DNA from: Entophlyctis helioformis
Taxonomy: Eukaryota > Chytridiomycota > Chytridiomycetes > Chytridiales > Chytriomycetaceae
Direction: 5' to 3'
Length of the DNA stretch: 64,000 nt
Assembly: GCA_025526915.1 (NCBI GenBank)
Contig: JAHLKH010000009.1
Location: 62,001-126,000 of the forward strand
In this document: positions 1 to 12,500 of the stretch, piece after piece
How the letters are laid out: each line of letters begins with the position of its first letter
How positions within the stretch are numbered: position 1 is the first letter of the stretch
Position numbers and translations under genes: made by a program
Notes under the pieces: model-generated
What the model was told of the DNA's origin: nothing
Seen by the model: the letters and a program-made list of their open reading frames with translations, nothing else
Databases searched by the model: none

Positions 1-464
1 TGGCTGCGAGCGTACGGAAACTACAATAGTCTGATGGCTGTGATTGCAGGCATCAATAACTCGGCTGTCGCGCGACTCAAGCAAACACGGCAGCACGTCC
101 TTGACCGCCAGGGATTTGCAGAGTTTGCAGACCTGGAGCGACTGATGAGCTCCGAAAAGTCGTTTGCCCATTACCGCACAGCGCTCAAGCAAAGCAGTCT
201 CCCCTGTGTCCCCTATCTGTAGGTTCTGCGTTGGACCCTCCGGGTTTGCACCATGTAGCAAAACTGCTGACCATTGGCTTTGCTGGATCCAGGGGCGTGT
301 TTCTTCGCGATCTTCTCTACATTGACGAAGCCAACAAAGACTACAAGGCTGATGGGACCGTCAACTTGCACAAGTTTGTGCTCATGGGCGACGTCGTCTT
401 GATGATCCGCAATTTCCAGATCAGGTCTTACAACGCAAAGCGCAACGAGTACTCATGGACATGA
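1..464 (+). CDS. RasGEF (Cdc25-type) domain protein, 3' end only
   Basis: Only the C-terminal part of the gene is in the window. The reading frame is open from base 1 and gives NYNSLMAVIAGINNSAVARL, the helix typical of the RasGEF catalytic core, followed by a block ending LPCVPYL. An intron from about 219 to 292 joins CT|GGGC so that the protein reads PYLGVFLRDLLYIDEANKD, which is the conserved P-[FY]-L-G-x-[FY]-L-x-D-L segment of Ras guanine nucleotide exchange factors. The last exon ends at a TGA at 462-464 after IRNFQ. The usual PY-x-L tail is not clear, so a further 3' exon is possible. By family, it would load GTP onto a Ras-like GTPase at a membrane. A second, different RasGEF gene lies at 1508-5810 on the other strand, so this is not part of that gene. 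Confidence 0.8.
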
Positions 465-829
465 TCTTGACGTTTCCTCGGCTCAGCGAAGAGGCGAGTT
501 GCCTCCGCCTTTGCTTGCTCGTGATTGTCTTGAGCGCCAGGCAGATGCGGCCATCTGCTCGCGATTGTGAATGACTCTGACTGATCAAGCCTGCACACTC
601 CCTGGCATGGCTTGCTTTGCCTCGAATCCAGGAAGCGTACCAGCGATCACTGTTACTCGAGCCACGCGAGGGTTGACAACCTGCACCTGCTTTCATTCTG
701 TCGCCGCGTTGCTCTACTCCCATGTTGCCAATGCAGACATGCTGGATGCTTTTGTTTTATAACGGCCAACAACTCGTGTGCATCCGTCAGTCGAGCCGCC
801 TTGCCCAGCTGGTTGAGATCAGGAGCTGC
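465..829. other. Convergent intergenic region
   Basis: The stretch lies between the stop of the RasGEF gene on + and the stop of DPM2 on -. Short open frames exist on both strands, but none shows family resemblance or plausible splice joins. It probably holds the two 3' untranslated regions. I see no repeat or RNA gene here. Confidence 0.5.
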
Positions 830-1465
830 TTAGCTCTGCTTCTTCTTGTTCCCACTCCGAAGGAGGACAAGCGAGATGAAGCCAAAGATGCCAGAGAGGC
901 CAACGACCAGCAGCAACACCGGGATGCGGATTGCCCATTCAGAGGAGAGAAAGTAGCCATGCAGTGCGTGCTCCGGCCGCACAAACGGCTGCAGAGATCC
1001 ATGTTCAGATGGGCAGTTGCAGTTCATCCAAGCCCAGATTCGCGATGGTTGTCCAGCAGCACATGCCGTGCCATGCCATGCGTCAGTTGCGATGTTGCAG
1101 CAGGCCGAGTGCGAAGCCCAGCGGCAAAGTGGAGATGAGAGGCTCGCCCCGCCCCGCCCCGCCCCGTTTCGCCTTGAACAGATATGGGCAGTCTCCAAGG
1201 AGAGTGGCAGGCAGCCCACCAACCGCAAGCTAGGAGCTTACCAGAAGGAACACCCAGGCTGTGTAGTACGAGAACACGACAAAGCTGATCAGCAGCAGCA
1301 AGCCACCAACGAGTCTGTCTGACGTTGTTGCCTGAGAGGCATGTGCGGTTGTGCGTGCAGCGGTCCAGAGTCAGCTCTATCGTCATGCTGCAGCGGCACT
1401 GGCTGTCCTCCAGCTGTGCGTTTGGTGTGCAGGCAGCCTCAGCGGGCGTCCTCGTTTCCCACCAT
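830..1465 (-). CDS. DPM2: DPM2, dolichol-phosphate mannose synthase regulatory subunit
   Basis: Exon 2 (1331-1242) encodes ATTSDRLVGGLLLL then FSYYTAWVFLL. Exon 3 (988-830) encodes PFVRPEHALHGYFLSSEWAI, a second hydrophobic helix and a lysine-rich end, SGNKKKQS. Together that is 82 residues with two membrane helices, the layout and size of DPM2 (about 84 residues). The family's YYTAW and LLPF motifs are both visible, and LLPF is formed exactly across the intron. DPM2 is the small ER-membrane subunit that stabilises DPM synthase, which makes dolichol-phosphate mannose for N-glycans, GPI anchors and O-mannosylation. Exon 2 starts in phase 0 with no ATG in frame, so the start must be upstream. 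A solitary ATG at 1465-1463 followed directly by GT would give MATTSDRL, close to other DPM2 N-termini. That first exon is inference. The RasGEF stop upstream (1508) leaves a very short 5' region. Confidence 0.85.
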
Positions 1466-1507
1466 GTCGTTTTAATGATTGTGGCGCAAACCAAGCCGCC
1501 CACCGCC

Positions 1508-4500
1508 TCAGCTTCGTGGCTCGCACACCAATGACAGGCCATATGCCTGGTCGTCATCCAGAGTCGAGCACACACGCAGAAACTCTTGGATCTCGATCAC
1601 TGGGCCAAGCTGGTATGGAACGCGCTGGTACGTCTGCCAAGTCGACAAGCAGCAAGTCAGCACCAGCCAGACCAGATCAGGCATGGCCACTTGCGCGTAT
1701 GGCAAACGGCGCATCCGTAAGCTACTCACTTGCAGTTCAAGCACGTAGCTGGCTATCTTTTGGAACTTTTGAAAGTTGATAAGGCCTCCGTCAATCTTGG
1801 TCTTGCCGCACGTCTCCAGGAATACCTGACACCATTGCAATCGATGGGCATTGCTTGTCAGCTGTGTGCCGTCGGATCGCACTCATGCTCCATTGGCGGC
1901 TTATTTACAAGATCGCCTTGATAAACGCCTGGAAACGGAATGAGAGGCGGCTCCACCGCGTGCACTTTGGAGCGCAGGTTCTTGTAGTTCAGCTCGCTTG
2001 ACGTGAGCCGCTTCAGCTCCTCAAATGCCTTGAGGTACTTGCTCCCAACAAGCTACATTGCCGAGCACACAGTCAGTGCAGCGATACGGCAAGATCGTCA
2101 GCCACTCAGCCAGCGCACATTCCATGGCAGTGTATTCATGGCTTGCCTCCTTGGTCTTCTTGAGGCGGTACACTGACGAAGACTGCAGCGCTGCAAGCAC
2201 TTCCTTGACGCCGTTAAAGTTGTTCAGCTTTTCGAGGTTCTGCGTGGCGCAGATATCACGAGTGTGTTCAGCCAATGATGCATGTTAACTGGCTGGCCAG
2301 ATGGGAAACGCCATTCTCGCAGCACGGCACGGCATGGTACGGTACGACACGACACGACACGGCACGACACGGCGCACTTGCCTGCGCGATCGCTAGGATC
2401 TTTTCAATCATGGTTGCCCGCTGTCTGATGTTATCCTTGATTGATACGATTTCGGTCACAAGCCAATGCACAACGTGATTCGACCATCGCACCATCCGAA
2501 TGATGTTGGGTGCCTTGGTCTCTTTGTCGTCCTTCATCCAAGCAAGATCTAGGAACTCGCGTGCCTGATTCCCATTGCGTCATCCCAGACTGCCGTTGAA
2601 TGCTTTGCAATGGCAGGCAATCCGCAAGCACATCAATCGTCTGCGCTCACCTTGATTGCCGCAAACAGCTCAAACTCAATCAGAGTCAATTGCCGTGCTA
2701 CTTCCAATGGGTCGAGCTCGGCTAGCTTGAGCTTGACGTCCAAATCAAGCGCCATGTCTGACGACTTTTTGCCAAACGCGCTCCATGGTGCACTGATTGG
2801 GCGGGGAACGGAATCTTGCAGCTTGGACTCGCGATTGTTTGTGAACACATCCGACGAGTACCGCTTCATCAGCGACTTTGGAAGGATAGGCTTTGGGAAC
2901 TGTGTGGGCATCTCAATGACTGGCGCTTCAACACCTGTCAACTGGAGCATCCCAACGACAGCCAAGCGTGCACATGTTTTGTTAGATAAATGAGCTTTAG
3001 CAACGTGACCGACGCCGGCTGTCGGCAATCTTGTGTCCAATGCTGCATACCTTTCTCGTCACGCTTGTCTTGAGAACCTGGACAAGCTTTGGGCTTTCGA
3101 GCGTGTCGACAAAGGTCGTCAGTAGTTGCAGCAATGCTGGATTGCTTTGAAAGTCGGACCAGTACTGCTCCACCCAAAACTTCATGATGTTCACAGCCCT
3201 ACGCCGCTCATTGAGCAGCAAGCAGCCATTGTCCGTCAGTAAGAGGCGGTGCGCGTCCTGTCCAACGCGTCAAGCGAAGACTGTGCTTTCTGAGCGGTCG
3301 GTAACTCACTTGAGCACGATGGGTGTCGAATTGGGTGCTTGCTCTCCATTTGTCGCCGCAGCTTTGACCGCAGCCATGCTCTCGCGGCAAATCCCAACAA
3401 TCATCTCGAGGAACTCTTTGCTCTCCAAGTACACCGTATGCGTCAAAAGAAACGCCTGCATGAATTGATTGTCTGTCGTACATGCAGCAACGGTTTCATA
3501 CCAAAGTCAGTAACACGTTGAGCCGCTCCACGAGCAATGCCACCAAATGGCGGCACCAGCCACATGCACACAGATTTGGATGTGCAATTACCGTATGTGT
3601 TGGGATCCAGCAAGCGCTGCACCAGTTTTGGAACTGTGCCAGCCTTGACACTCTTCTGGCCCGTCTCGCTTTTGAGAAACACAATCTCGCCCAGCGACTC
3701 ATCTTTCTCGTCCTTTTTGTCTTGCTCTTGTTGGTTCTCTTGGATCTGCGAGATGACCTTGTCCGCCATGTTGTTTTTGCGAAGCTTGTCAATGTCGCTG
3801 CGGAGATCCTGCGCTTCCTTTTCAGACAATGACTTGAGATTCTCGGCAAGCTTGATGAATCCGCACGCAAAGGCGCGCGAATGCCATCAGCCGTGCAGCG
3901 CAATTCATGCCGATGCCATGGCTTGGAGTTAGGATCTGTACAGTCTGCCTCCATCTCCTGCCCACATCCATCACAGTCTGAATGCCGATGGGCCGTACCT
4001 TGAGCCTTTCCTCCAATGTCACTCGCTGAGCTTGAGCTTCACCGAGTTGCCGATGCACGTCTAGTAGCTCTTGCTGCATGCGCGCCATTTGCTGATCTGC
4101 TGTGGCGGATGCTCCTTCATCATTGGCACCAGCATTGGCATGCAAAAGATCGTGTCGCAGCTGCGATGCCTTTGCAAGCTCTTCCGAGTGTTTCTTTTGA
4201 TAATTCTACGGTTCCAGTATGCGTCCAGCACCAGCCGAGTTAGATCTCGGCTGTTTGATGCCGTACGGCAATCACTATGAAAAACAGTAAGTACCAGGAA
4301 AGCCCGCTCGGTTTCTTCGGCGCGTTTGAAGATGGCCTGGATCTGCTCTTTCTGCTGGCGGGTCAGTTCGGATAGGTTCTGCCGGTAGTATTCTTCCTGC
4401 TGCACGGTAGTCGTCTCAAGCACTTGAATGCGCAGCTTCAGTGGCAATGAGTGGAAGCAACACCGGCGCGGCGTTGACACGCAAGCAAACAGCGAGTAAA

Positions 4501-5810
4501 GTCAGAATTTTGCGTGCACGGTGACAGGCCGCTGTCAGCATACCAACCAAGCCATGCCGCGCCATAAAACCTGGGCGCTTGCTTACTTTGAGATACGAAA
4601 TAGTTGCAGCCTGGCGCTCGGTCTCGTCCTGCCAAAACTGCAGCTGTCCAAGGTACCGCTCTCCTGAATCGTGGTCAGGTATGCCTGCTGCTTGCTTTTA
4701 CCAATGAAGACGAGAGTTTGGTTTCAGCCACCGTTCAAAGCGAGATAGTATCGCTGTTGGGCTGCGTGGACTCACTTCAAGCAGTCTGTTCTTGTACATG
4801 ACGGCGTGCTTCTCTTCAATCAGTTGTCGGATTGCCTCCTGCCACACGCAGCATCATGCGTTTTAGTAACTGACGGACAGCAGAACTCTGCCGCTCATGC
4901 TGAAGCGACACAACAGGCACATACCTTGCACCGCTCTTCAAACACGTTTTGATTGATCAAGAGATCAATGCACAGCTCCTTTAGGCTTCCAATGTCGCTG
5001 GGCAGCTCTTTTACAAGCTGTCCGAGCTGTGTTTTCTTCCACTGTGGCACAACACAAGAATCGCGTGAATGGGCAAGCAATCCGAGTTGGATGCTGTCCT
5101 TGATATGGACAGTGCCATGGCTGGAGACGCACCTGTGCAGCGTTCTTGGCGGCATTCATGCGCTCTGAAGTCATGAATGCTTTGCGTCAGCCTCCAGCTA
5201 TCCATCACGCAGCCGGCCCAACGAGGCCACCACAACGGATGCCTGCAATCGCAGCACAAGTATGCTTGCCTTGCAATAAGTGCTCAGTGTGCGTGTTTTG
5301 GGCACAGTCGCATGGGCTGTATCGTGAATGCGTCAGCAGCGTACGTCCTGGCATCATGGATACATCCAACAAAGTTTTGACGACAGTGCGTCTGTCAACG
5401 CACCGAAGGCCAGCCTTGTTCTTTATGAACAGATCAGGGCCATGGCTTAAGATCAGGCGAAGGCATTCAATGTCGCCGCTGCTTGCAGCTATATGCAAGG
5501 GGGTATTGCCCTGATGGTCAAGCGCCAAAAGGTCGGCATTCGGCTGGATAGACCGGCGCCGGATTTACAGTACAATGAGCGACGATAAGCCCAACTTGTG
5601 TGTTTTGCCGTCAGGCAAGTTTCGCGAACAAACCTGGCGTAGCAAGATATCGAGACACGCAATGTTGGCCGTGCTGGCCGCGACGTGCAGCGCCGTTCGC
5701 CCATCGTCTGGATTCGAGAAGTTGGTGTCTGCGTGTGCTTCATTGTCTGGATCAAGCAGTCGGTAGACAAGCGGCATGTCTGCCCTTGCAACAGCATCGA
5801 TGAGATCCAT
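1508..5810 (-). CDS. Ankyrin / coiled-coil / RasGEF-N / RasGEF protein
   Basis: The start ATG at 5810 opens MDLIDAVARADMPLVYRLLD. Two ankyrin units follow: DGRTALHVAASTANIACLDI, and after an intron DHQGNTPLHIAASSGDIECL (to about 5390). Coiled-coil exons fill about 5160-3700. A RasGEF-N module lies at about 3680-3000 (KAGTVPKLVQRLLDPNTYG, then FLLTHTVYLESKEFLEMI, then FWVEQYWSDFQSNPALLQLL). The catalytic RasGEF domain runs from about 2760 to 1510 (LDPLEVARQLTLIEFELFAAI, NNFNGVKEVLAALQSSSVYR, GGLINFQKFQKIASYVLELQ, QRVPYQLGPVIEIQEFL) and the stop is at 1508. There are roughly fifteen exons; several joins in the coiled-coil part are uncertain. One intron inside the catalytic domain has a GC donor at 2146/2145. 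By family it should activate a Ras-like GTPase. Ankyrin repeats joined to a RasGEF is an uncommon architecture; which GTPase and which ankyrin partner are unknown. Confidence 0.85.
2330..2375. repeat. (ACGAC)n / (CACGG)n repeat in RasGEF intron
   Basis: Degenerate five-base units (ACGGC, ACGAC) run for about 45 bp inside an intron of the ankyrin-RasGEF gene, between the exon ending at IAIAQ and the next catalytic-domain exon. They are non-coding. Confidence 0.6.
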
Positions 5811-5840
5811 TCTGTCCCACGCGTCTGCCGGCTGTCCTGG

Positions 5841-8800
5841 TCACGTCGCGAATCCTTCTGATTGCAGAAACGAGGCAAAGTTGGTCTGGCGCTTTCGCAT
5901 CTGTCGGACGGCACGTTAGTTTTGACTTGTTTGGCTTTGGCCAAGACAAGATGGTCGACGCACATCGTCCAGCTGCAAGCGTGCTCTCTGGTGCTCCTTT
6001 TCGAGATTTTGTCTGCAGCGTCCACGGCCAGACACAAGACTCCAGTTAGATGCATTGTCGACCTTTGCAGGCCACACAAAGGAGCTGGTCATGGCAGACA
6101 TGTCGTTGCAACTGTACCGTAAGTCGCTAGACTCGGTCTTGTAACTCTTGATCTTATCCTTGAGTGACGATATTTTGCCTTTGAATAGCTTGCGTTGCTG
6201 GAACCCGAGCCACGACGACGGTGTCTCAGCAGATGCAGTCACCGCACAACATACACTACCAATGAGTGGCTCCAAGGCGTAGACTCTACATACTTGCTCA
6301 AGAACAGCATCCAGCTCTTCGATTTTCTGGTTCGCCTGAGCATTGTCCCTTGCAAGTACTTCGATCCGTTGCGTAAACTGAAGCCTTTCTTGCACAAGCG
6401 AGCTCTGTCGAATTGAGATGATATGATGAGTTCAGATGCATGCATGGCGTCGGCTGGGCATCGGCTGACCTTTTGGCGCTCCAGATTGTGCATGTAAGCC
6501 TCTCGCTCTTTGTCGAGCTGATCCAGCAGATTGTCGATCTCATCCTTGCTGTTCTTGGCAATGGATTCGAGTGAGATCACCTTCTCGCTGGAAAGGGAGT
6601 TGTCCAAAGAGGACATTGATAGGATCGTCAGCAATGCAGCCATACATTCAACGCGAACTAGCGACAGCAATGATTCCAAGTGGGTCCCAAACAGGTCCCG
6701 CAAACCATGCGTGCGATCGTAAAGACGAGTGACTTTGAGGGCAACATTATCGCGATTTAGCGGTACCTTAGTGACTGCGACTGCCGCTTATGCACTTCCA
6801 TGCTATTTGTCGCATTGCTCAGCTGCGAATCTAGCTCCTGGCATCTGGCTTGGAGGTGGTTGCAGTCCGACTGCAGGTGCTCCTTTTCGGCGACCAGTCC
6901 CCTGTTGCTTGCCAACAGCTTTTCGTTGTCGGCAGAAACCTCTTGGATCTGTCGTTTGAGCCTGTCATATTCCTGCAGAGGAGCAAGTCAGGACCGTTTC
7001 CAATATCAAACAGTGCCTGCTCCTTGAGCCACGTCACAAGCATATGCCTGTAAAGTGCGCCCGTACGCAGCCATGCCACTTACTCCAGACACTTCGCGCC
7101 GAAATGCGTCATCGCGGGTCTCCATTTCAGAAAGCTTCTGCTGGAATGCTGACAGTTGGCGCTCTAGCTGTTGCGCCAAAAGGCAGGGCCAATGGCGGTG
7201 TGCGTATGTGAATATGCTGCCATCGCTTCAATACACTGGATCAATTCGGTTGTACTTGCATTGCCTTTTTCGACTTCCAGCGACGAGATCTTGCCCCATT
7301 CATCCTCGCGCGCCATGCGGATCTGCTCCAAATGGTCCTTTTCGATACTTGATATTCTTTGACGCAACTCTTGGATCGTGGCCGTCAGCGTTTTTGCGTT
7401 GCTGCCACCGACCAAGCGTACGGCGTGCAGATGCGATTAGCCAGCGATGCAGCAATCAAGCAAGGGATTCTTTTTGCGGCTGTACCTTTTGAGTTCTGTG
7501 ACCTTCTCTTTCAGGTCCTTCACCTGGTGCTCGCTCTCGCTCCGCTCCTTTAGTGTCGCCATTTTCATGTCGCTGACCTCAATACTGCCATGCCGCATTG
7601 GCGTGCAATGAATAGCATGTGCATGCGCATATGAGCAGGTGATGCACGGTTTGGTATGGCGGTCTTTGGTTCGGCGCATTGCAATGTTTCATGCCGTTGC
7701 ATGGAAACGCTGGGCAGACTCACTTGAACTGATGCACAGACTCCTCAAGACGGCTCGTAGCCTTGTCCAGTTCCTTTGAGAGATTGGTGTTTTGCGCTGT
7801 CAGCTCATCTTGGCGTCGAAGACATGTCTTGATTTCGGTTTCCATGGAGCTCAGATTTGTTTGGAGTGCATCCTTTTCCGATTGCATCGCTTTGGCAACT
7901 GCCATGTGCTCGGCAATCTGTCTCTTTTGAACACGTTCGCTTTGCTCATACTCGAGACGCTGCTGCTCCTTTTCGGCTCTGTCGCCGTCGATCCAGTCGA
8001 GCATCAGGCATGATCAATGCGAGTTTGAAGGTTAGTCTGCATGCACGCTTCAGGCAAGCTGCAACACTTGTGTTCTAGGCGGTGATGCCATTTGTGAAAT
8101 CACACTACTTTCCTTAGCTCTTCCAGCTCGGACAGCAGCGACGACACTCTGAGCTCAAGCTCAGACTTTTCGCGCTGGCATATGCGCAGCCGCTCGGTGT
8201 CGGATTCGGCATCTGTTTGAGCCCATGCAACGTGGGAATGAGCAATGGAGGCATGCATGCATTCGGGATAAGCATGAGGCTGTGTTAATGGCTAGCTCCA
8301 AGCCAATCTGCCGTCTGCTTGAACAATGGCTGCAATGCGACATTCATACCCATCGACGTCTGGATGGCCAACAGTTTGCTCTCGTAGTGGCTGATCTCTT
8401 CTGCCTGGGCACGCTTGATGTCGTTGATGGACCTTTCAAAGGTGACATCTGCAGCACGGCCGACGGGCAGCCAGGTCAGTCACGCGTTGGCAAACTGCTC
8501 TGCCCGGTTCAGCTGTGGCTGCATACCTGTTGGCTGTTGTCCAAACGCAACGATTCGACTTCGCGCTTAGACTTGTAGTACAGTTCGCGATACTTTGCAC
8601 ATTCCTGCGTGTTCGTCTCTCGTCAATGGTCACCATTGGACAGATGCAGTTCCAGATCCGGACATTCTTTGGATCTTGGCGTCACACACACGGCTGCTCA
8701 CCCGATTGATCAGTTCCCATTTGCCACGCTGACTCTCTTCCAGCTCATCGCGGATTTCCATGCGGATGACTTCAATATTGCTGTGCAGGATGCTGATGGT

Positions 8801-9451
8801 CAGCCACGTTTCATGGTCGGCAGCGGCATGTGATTGCGAATGCATGGACGCTAGGTTGGCTGTGCTGTACATTGCATTCACACTCGCACTCGCATTCGCA
8901 CTCGCGCTCGCGTACCTTGGCGACGCGGCCTTGGCCTTGGCGACAGCCAGTTGCTGCTCGCTTGCCTCGACCTGCTGTTTCCAAAAGGCGACAGCTTGCG
9001 CAGCGTCTTGCTCGACGATATCCTGCAATGTTCAGGCAGTGAATTAGGCCATGCAGGTTGGGCAGCATGCTGATCCACAGATGACAACCTTTTCTTTGCT
9101 TGCAACGGCATACTCTTTGGCGAGTCCGTCGTACTGCTCTTGCAAGGCGGCATGGCTGCCTTTCAACTGGTTGTGTCCAACGTGGGCGATAGGGACGATA
9201 TTGTGCAGGGTGCCACCAAGGCTGTCAGCATATTCGCCAGCAAACGTCTGGGCAAGGAGGTTGCCAGCAACAGGCTTGCGCGAGCGAAAACGATGAAACG
9301 AACAAGTGTATGCCAAGCGAGACGGCTGGCTGTTTTGCGGAAGGACACTGACCGTTTCAACGTCGTCTCGGAAGGTTGCGTTTTCGAGCTTGAGCGACTC
9401 TACCAGCGCAAGCGCTGCTCTCAGCTTGTCGACAATGTCGTCACTGGGCAT
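5841..9451 (-). CDS. Unassigned coiled-coil protein, divergent to kinesin-2
   Basis: The start ATG at 9451 gives MPSDDIVDKLRAALALVESL. About a dozen or more short exons follow, nearly all heptad-rich: for example ALQEQYDGLAKEYAVASKEK, AVAFWKQQVEASEQQLAVAK, LEYEQSERVQKRQIAEHMAV, EIDNLLDQLDKEREAYMHNL and RIEVLARDNAQANQKIEEL. The last join reads LQLDD|MRKRQTNFASFL and the stop is at 5841-5843, only 30 bp upstream of the next start (5810). I recognise no catalytic or binding domain and cannot name a family. Length is roughly 850-950 residues, with several exon borders provisional. It shares a 108-bp divergent promoter with a kinesin-2 gene, which makes a ciliary or microtubule role worth testing; that is inference from position only. 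Confidence 0.65.
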
Positions 9452-9559
9452 CGTGTTTGTCGGACGCGATGACAAACCTGAACGTGCTGGCCCAACCAAG
9501 CCCGACAACAACAAACAGCACCGAAACATCAAACTCGAAAGCGGCAACAGCACAACACC
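9452..9559. promoter_or_regulatory. Bidirectional promoter, coiled-coil gene / kinesin-2
   Basis: Only 108 bp separate the start codons of the coiled-coil gene (-, 9451) and the kinesin-2 gene (+, 9560). Both promoters and both 5' leaders must lie in this space or overlap the neighbouring coding sequence. I see no TATA box. The centre carries a run of short AAC-type repeats. The shared regulation is inferred from geometry. Confidence 0.6.
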
Positions 9560-12500
9560 ATGAGCAGCGGGCGAGCAGAGAACATCATGGTGGTGTGTCG
9601 CTGTCGGCCATTCAACGAAAAGGAAAAGGCCGCTGGACATACGAAGATATCAGACATCAACCCCAAGACAGGCGCCATATCGCTCAAGAACCCAAAGCAA
9701 GAAAACGACGTCAAGACCTTTACTTTCGACGCGGCCTTTGACGAGACATGCCAGCAGGCAAGTGTTCGCATGCAGATGCGAGAAACCTTGCCAAGCACTG
9801 CCCCCCATGGTCTGACGACGTACTTGAATGCATGATATCCAGGTCGAAGTCTACAATGCCACTGCACGCATCATTGTCGATGCTGCTCTTGCTGGCTTCA
9901 ACGGCACGGTGTTTGTATACGGTAAACCAACGGCATTTCTAATCATGCCCTTTGCTCAGTTTCGTCAAACAGCCAACCAGCTGCTGATCCACTGCAACTG
10001 CTTGCAACGAAATGCCGCACAGGGCAAACGGGAACGGGCAAGACGTTTTCTATGCAAGGCGTGCCAACGGTGCCACATCTGCGCGGCATCATCCCGACAA
10101 CATTCCATCACATCTTTGACTATATTGCGCGCACATCCCAGAAAAAGTTTCTTGTCCGAGTCTCCTTTCTCGAGATCTACAACGAGGAGATCAAAGACTT
10201 GCTCATAAAGGCCAACAAGAATCCCAAAGGCGGCCTCGATCTCAAAGAGAATCCAGACACGGGCGTTTATGTCAAAGAGCTTTCCGCGTTTGTTGTCAAG
10301 AGCGTCGAGGAAATGGAGCACTACATGGACGTGGGCAACAAGAACCGATCTGTCGGCGCGACGCTCATGAACGAAAACTCGTCTCGATCCCACTCTATCT
10401 TCACCATCACCATTGAATCGTCCGAGCCTGGCCCAGACGGGCAAGACAAGTATGTGTCCGGCAAGCTCAATCTGGTCGACCTGGCTGGCTCAGAGAGGCA
10501 ATCCAAGACAGGCGCGTCAGGCGATCGTCTCAAAGAGGCAACCAAGATCAACCTATCGCTTTCAGCGCTGGGAAACTGCATTTCTGCACTCGTCGACGGC
10601 AAGAGCTCGCACATTCCCTACCGCGATTCAAAACTGACTCGTAAGTGCGCTGGGAAGGTGGCATTTTGCGCCACCACAGAGTGTACACCATTCCATGCCA
10701 CACACCACACACCACCACCACACACCACACACCACCACACTGACATGCAAACTCATCCCAACGGCACCTTGAATGGCCGGCTTTTTGGGTGGCATGACGC
10801 CTGCCAGGACTTTTGCAAGACTCGCTGGGAGGCAATGCAAAGTGCGTAAAATGCCCACTCATCGGTTGGTCTGCTGTAGCATCTAGTTGAGCGCAGTCGA
10901 ATCAACAGCGGCGTATGGCATCGAGTGGCATGGGTATTGGCTGACACTCGTGCTGAAATGGTGCAATTCTGCACCAACAACCAACACGAATACAACTCCA
11001 AAATAGGACGCTAATGATAGCCACCCTGAGTCCTGCAAGCTACAACTACGAGGAGACCATCAGCACGCTGCGCTATGCGAATCGAGCCAAGAGCATCAAG
11101 AACAAGCCCATCGTCAACGAAGATCCCAAGGACGCTATGCTGCGCGAGTACCAGGAGGAAATTGAGCGGCTCCGGCAAGCTCTCGAGGCGCGTCAAAAGG
11201 GCGGCGGCGCACCACGAGTTGTCACCAAGATTGTCAAGAAGCAAGTCAAGAAGAAAATCCAAAAGGTTGTGCAGCGCAAGAAGGAGCGTCCCCCTGGTGG
11301 CAGCCATTCTAGAGTCACTCCGGGCCAAGAAGGCACTGCAGACGGGATGGAGACAGTCGCCGGCGCAGCCAGAGGAGTCACGGTCGACGGCGATGCGATG
11401 GTGCACGACATGTCCGTTGTTGAAGACGCCCATGAGCTGCTGCTGGACGAGACCGAGCAGTCACTGGCTGGTGGAGACGCGGACGCAATTGGCGAGGAAG
11501 ATGTGGATGTCGAAGAGGACGTTGAGCAGGAAGATGGGACAGATGACGGTCTTGGCACGGATGGGCAAGGAGAGGACGAGGAAGAGGAAGAGGATCAAGA
11601 CGGCCAGCGAATGGGCAATGACAACGAGGACAAGGACGAGCAAGAGGAGCAGGTTCTGAATCCTCTCGCCGAGCTTGACCCAGACACAATCGCGAAGCTG
11701 CAAGCCGAGGTGGAGGCTGAAAAGCGCGCATTGTTGGCATCCAAGGACATTGTCATTGAGGAAAAGCAGCGGATTGCTGCCGAGCTCGAGAAGCGTGCGG
11801 CCGACCTTGAGCGCGAACGACAGGAGCGCGAGTCTCTGGCAGCCAAACTGCATGCCATGGAGGCAAAGCTCCTTGTTGGTGGCCTCAATATCGTGGACAA
11901 GGTCAACGAGCAAGAGCACGAGCTGGAAGAGGCACAGGTGCGGCTGCAGGAGCAGCAGCGGCGAGAGCGAGAGTTGCAGCGCCAGCTGGACCAGAAGCAA
12001 GAGGCGCAGCTGCAGCTCGAAGAAAGCTATGCATCATTGCAAGAAGAAGTCGACTCCAAGACCAAGAAGCTCAACAAGCTCTGGAGCAAACTGCAAGAGG
12101 TCAAGACGGAAATCAGCGATGTCAAGGACGAGTTCCGTACGGAGCGCGAGGATCTGCTGGACACCGTCCGAGAGCTGTCGCGCGAGCTGAGCCTCAAAAT
12201 GACCATCATCGACAACTTTATCCCGACAGAAGAGAGGCTCCGGATTGAGAAGCGCGCCATTTACGACGAGGAGAAGGACGACTGGGTGCTGACCACAATG
12301 ACACAGCATGGGCTCGAGACGCGCACGAAGCGGCCGGTATCTATTCCAACCACCAAACGGCCCATGTCGCAGTATAGCAAGATTGTCATGTCCATGGGCG
12401 ATGCCAATCCGCGATACAGAGGCGACAACATTGTCACTCTGCAGGTGAGCCCGGGTCTGCACGTGCTGCATGTGCGAACGCATTCTTGTGCACGATCACA

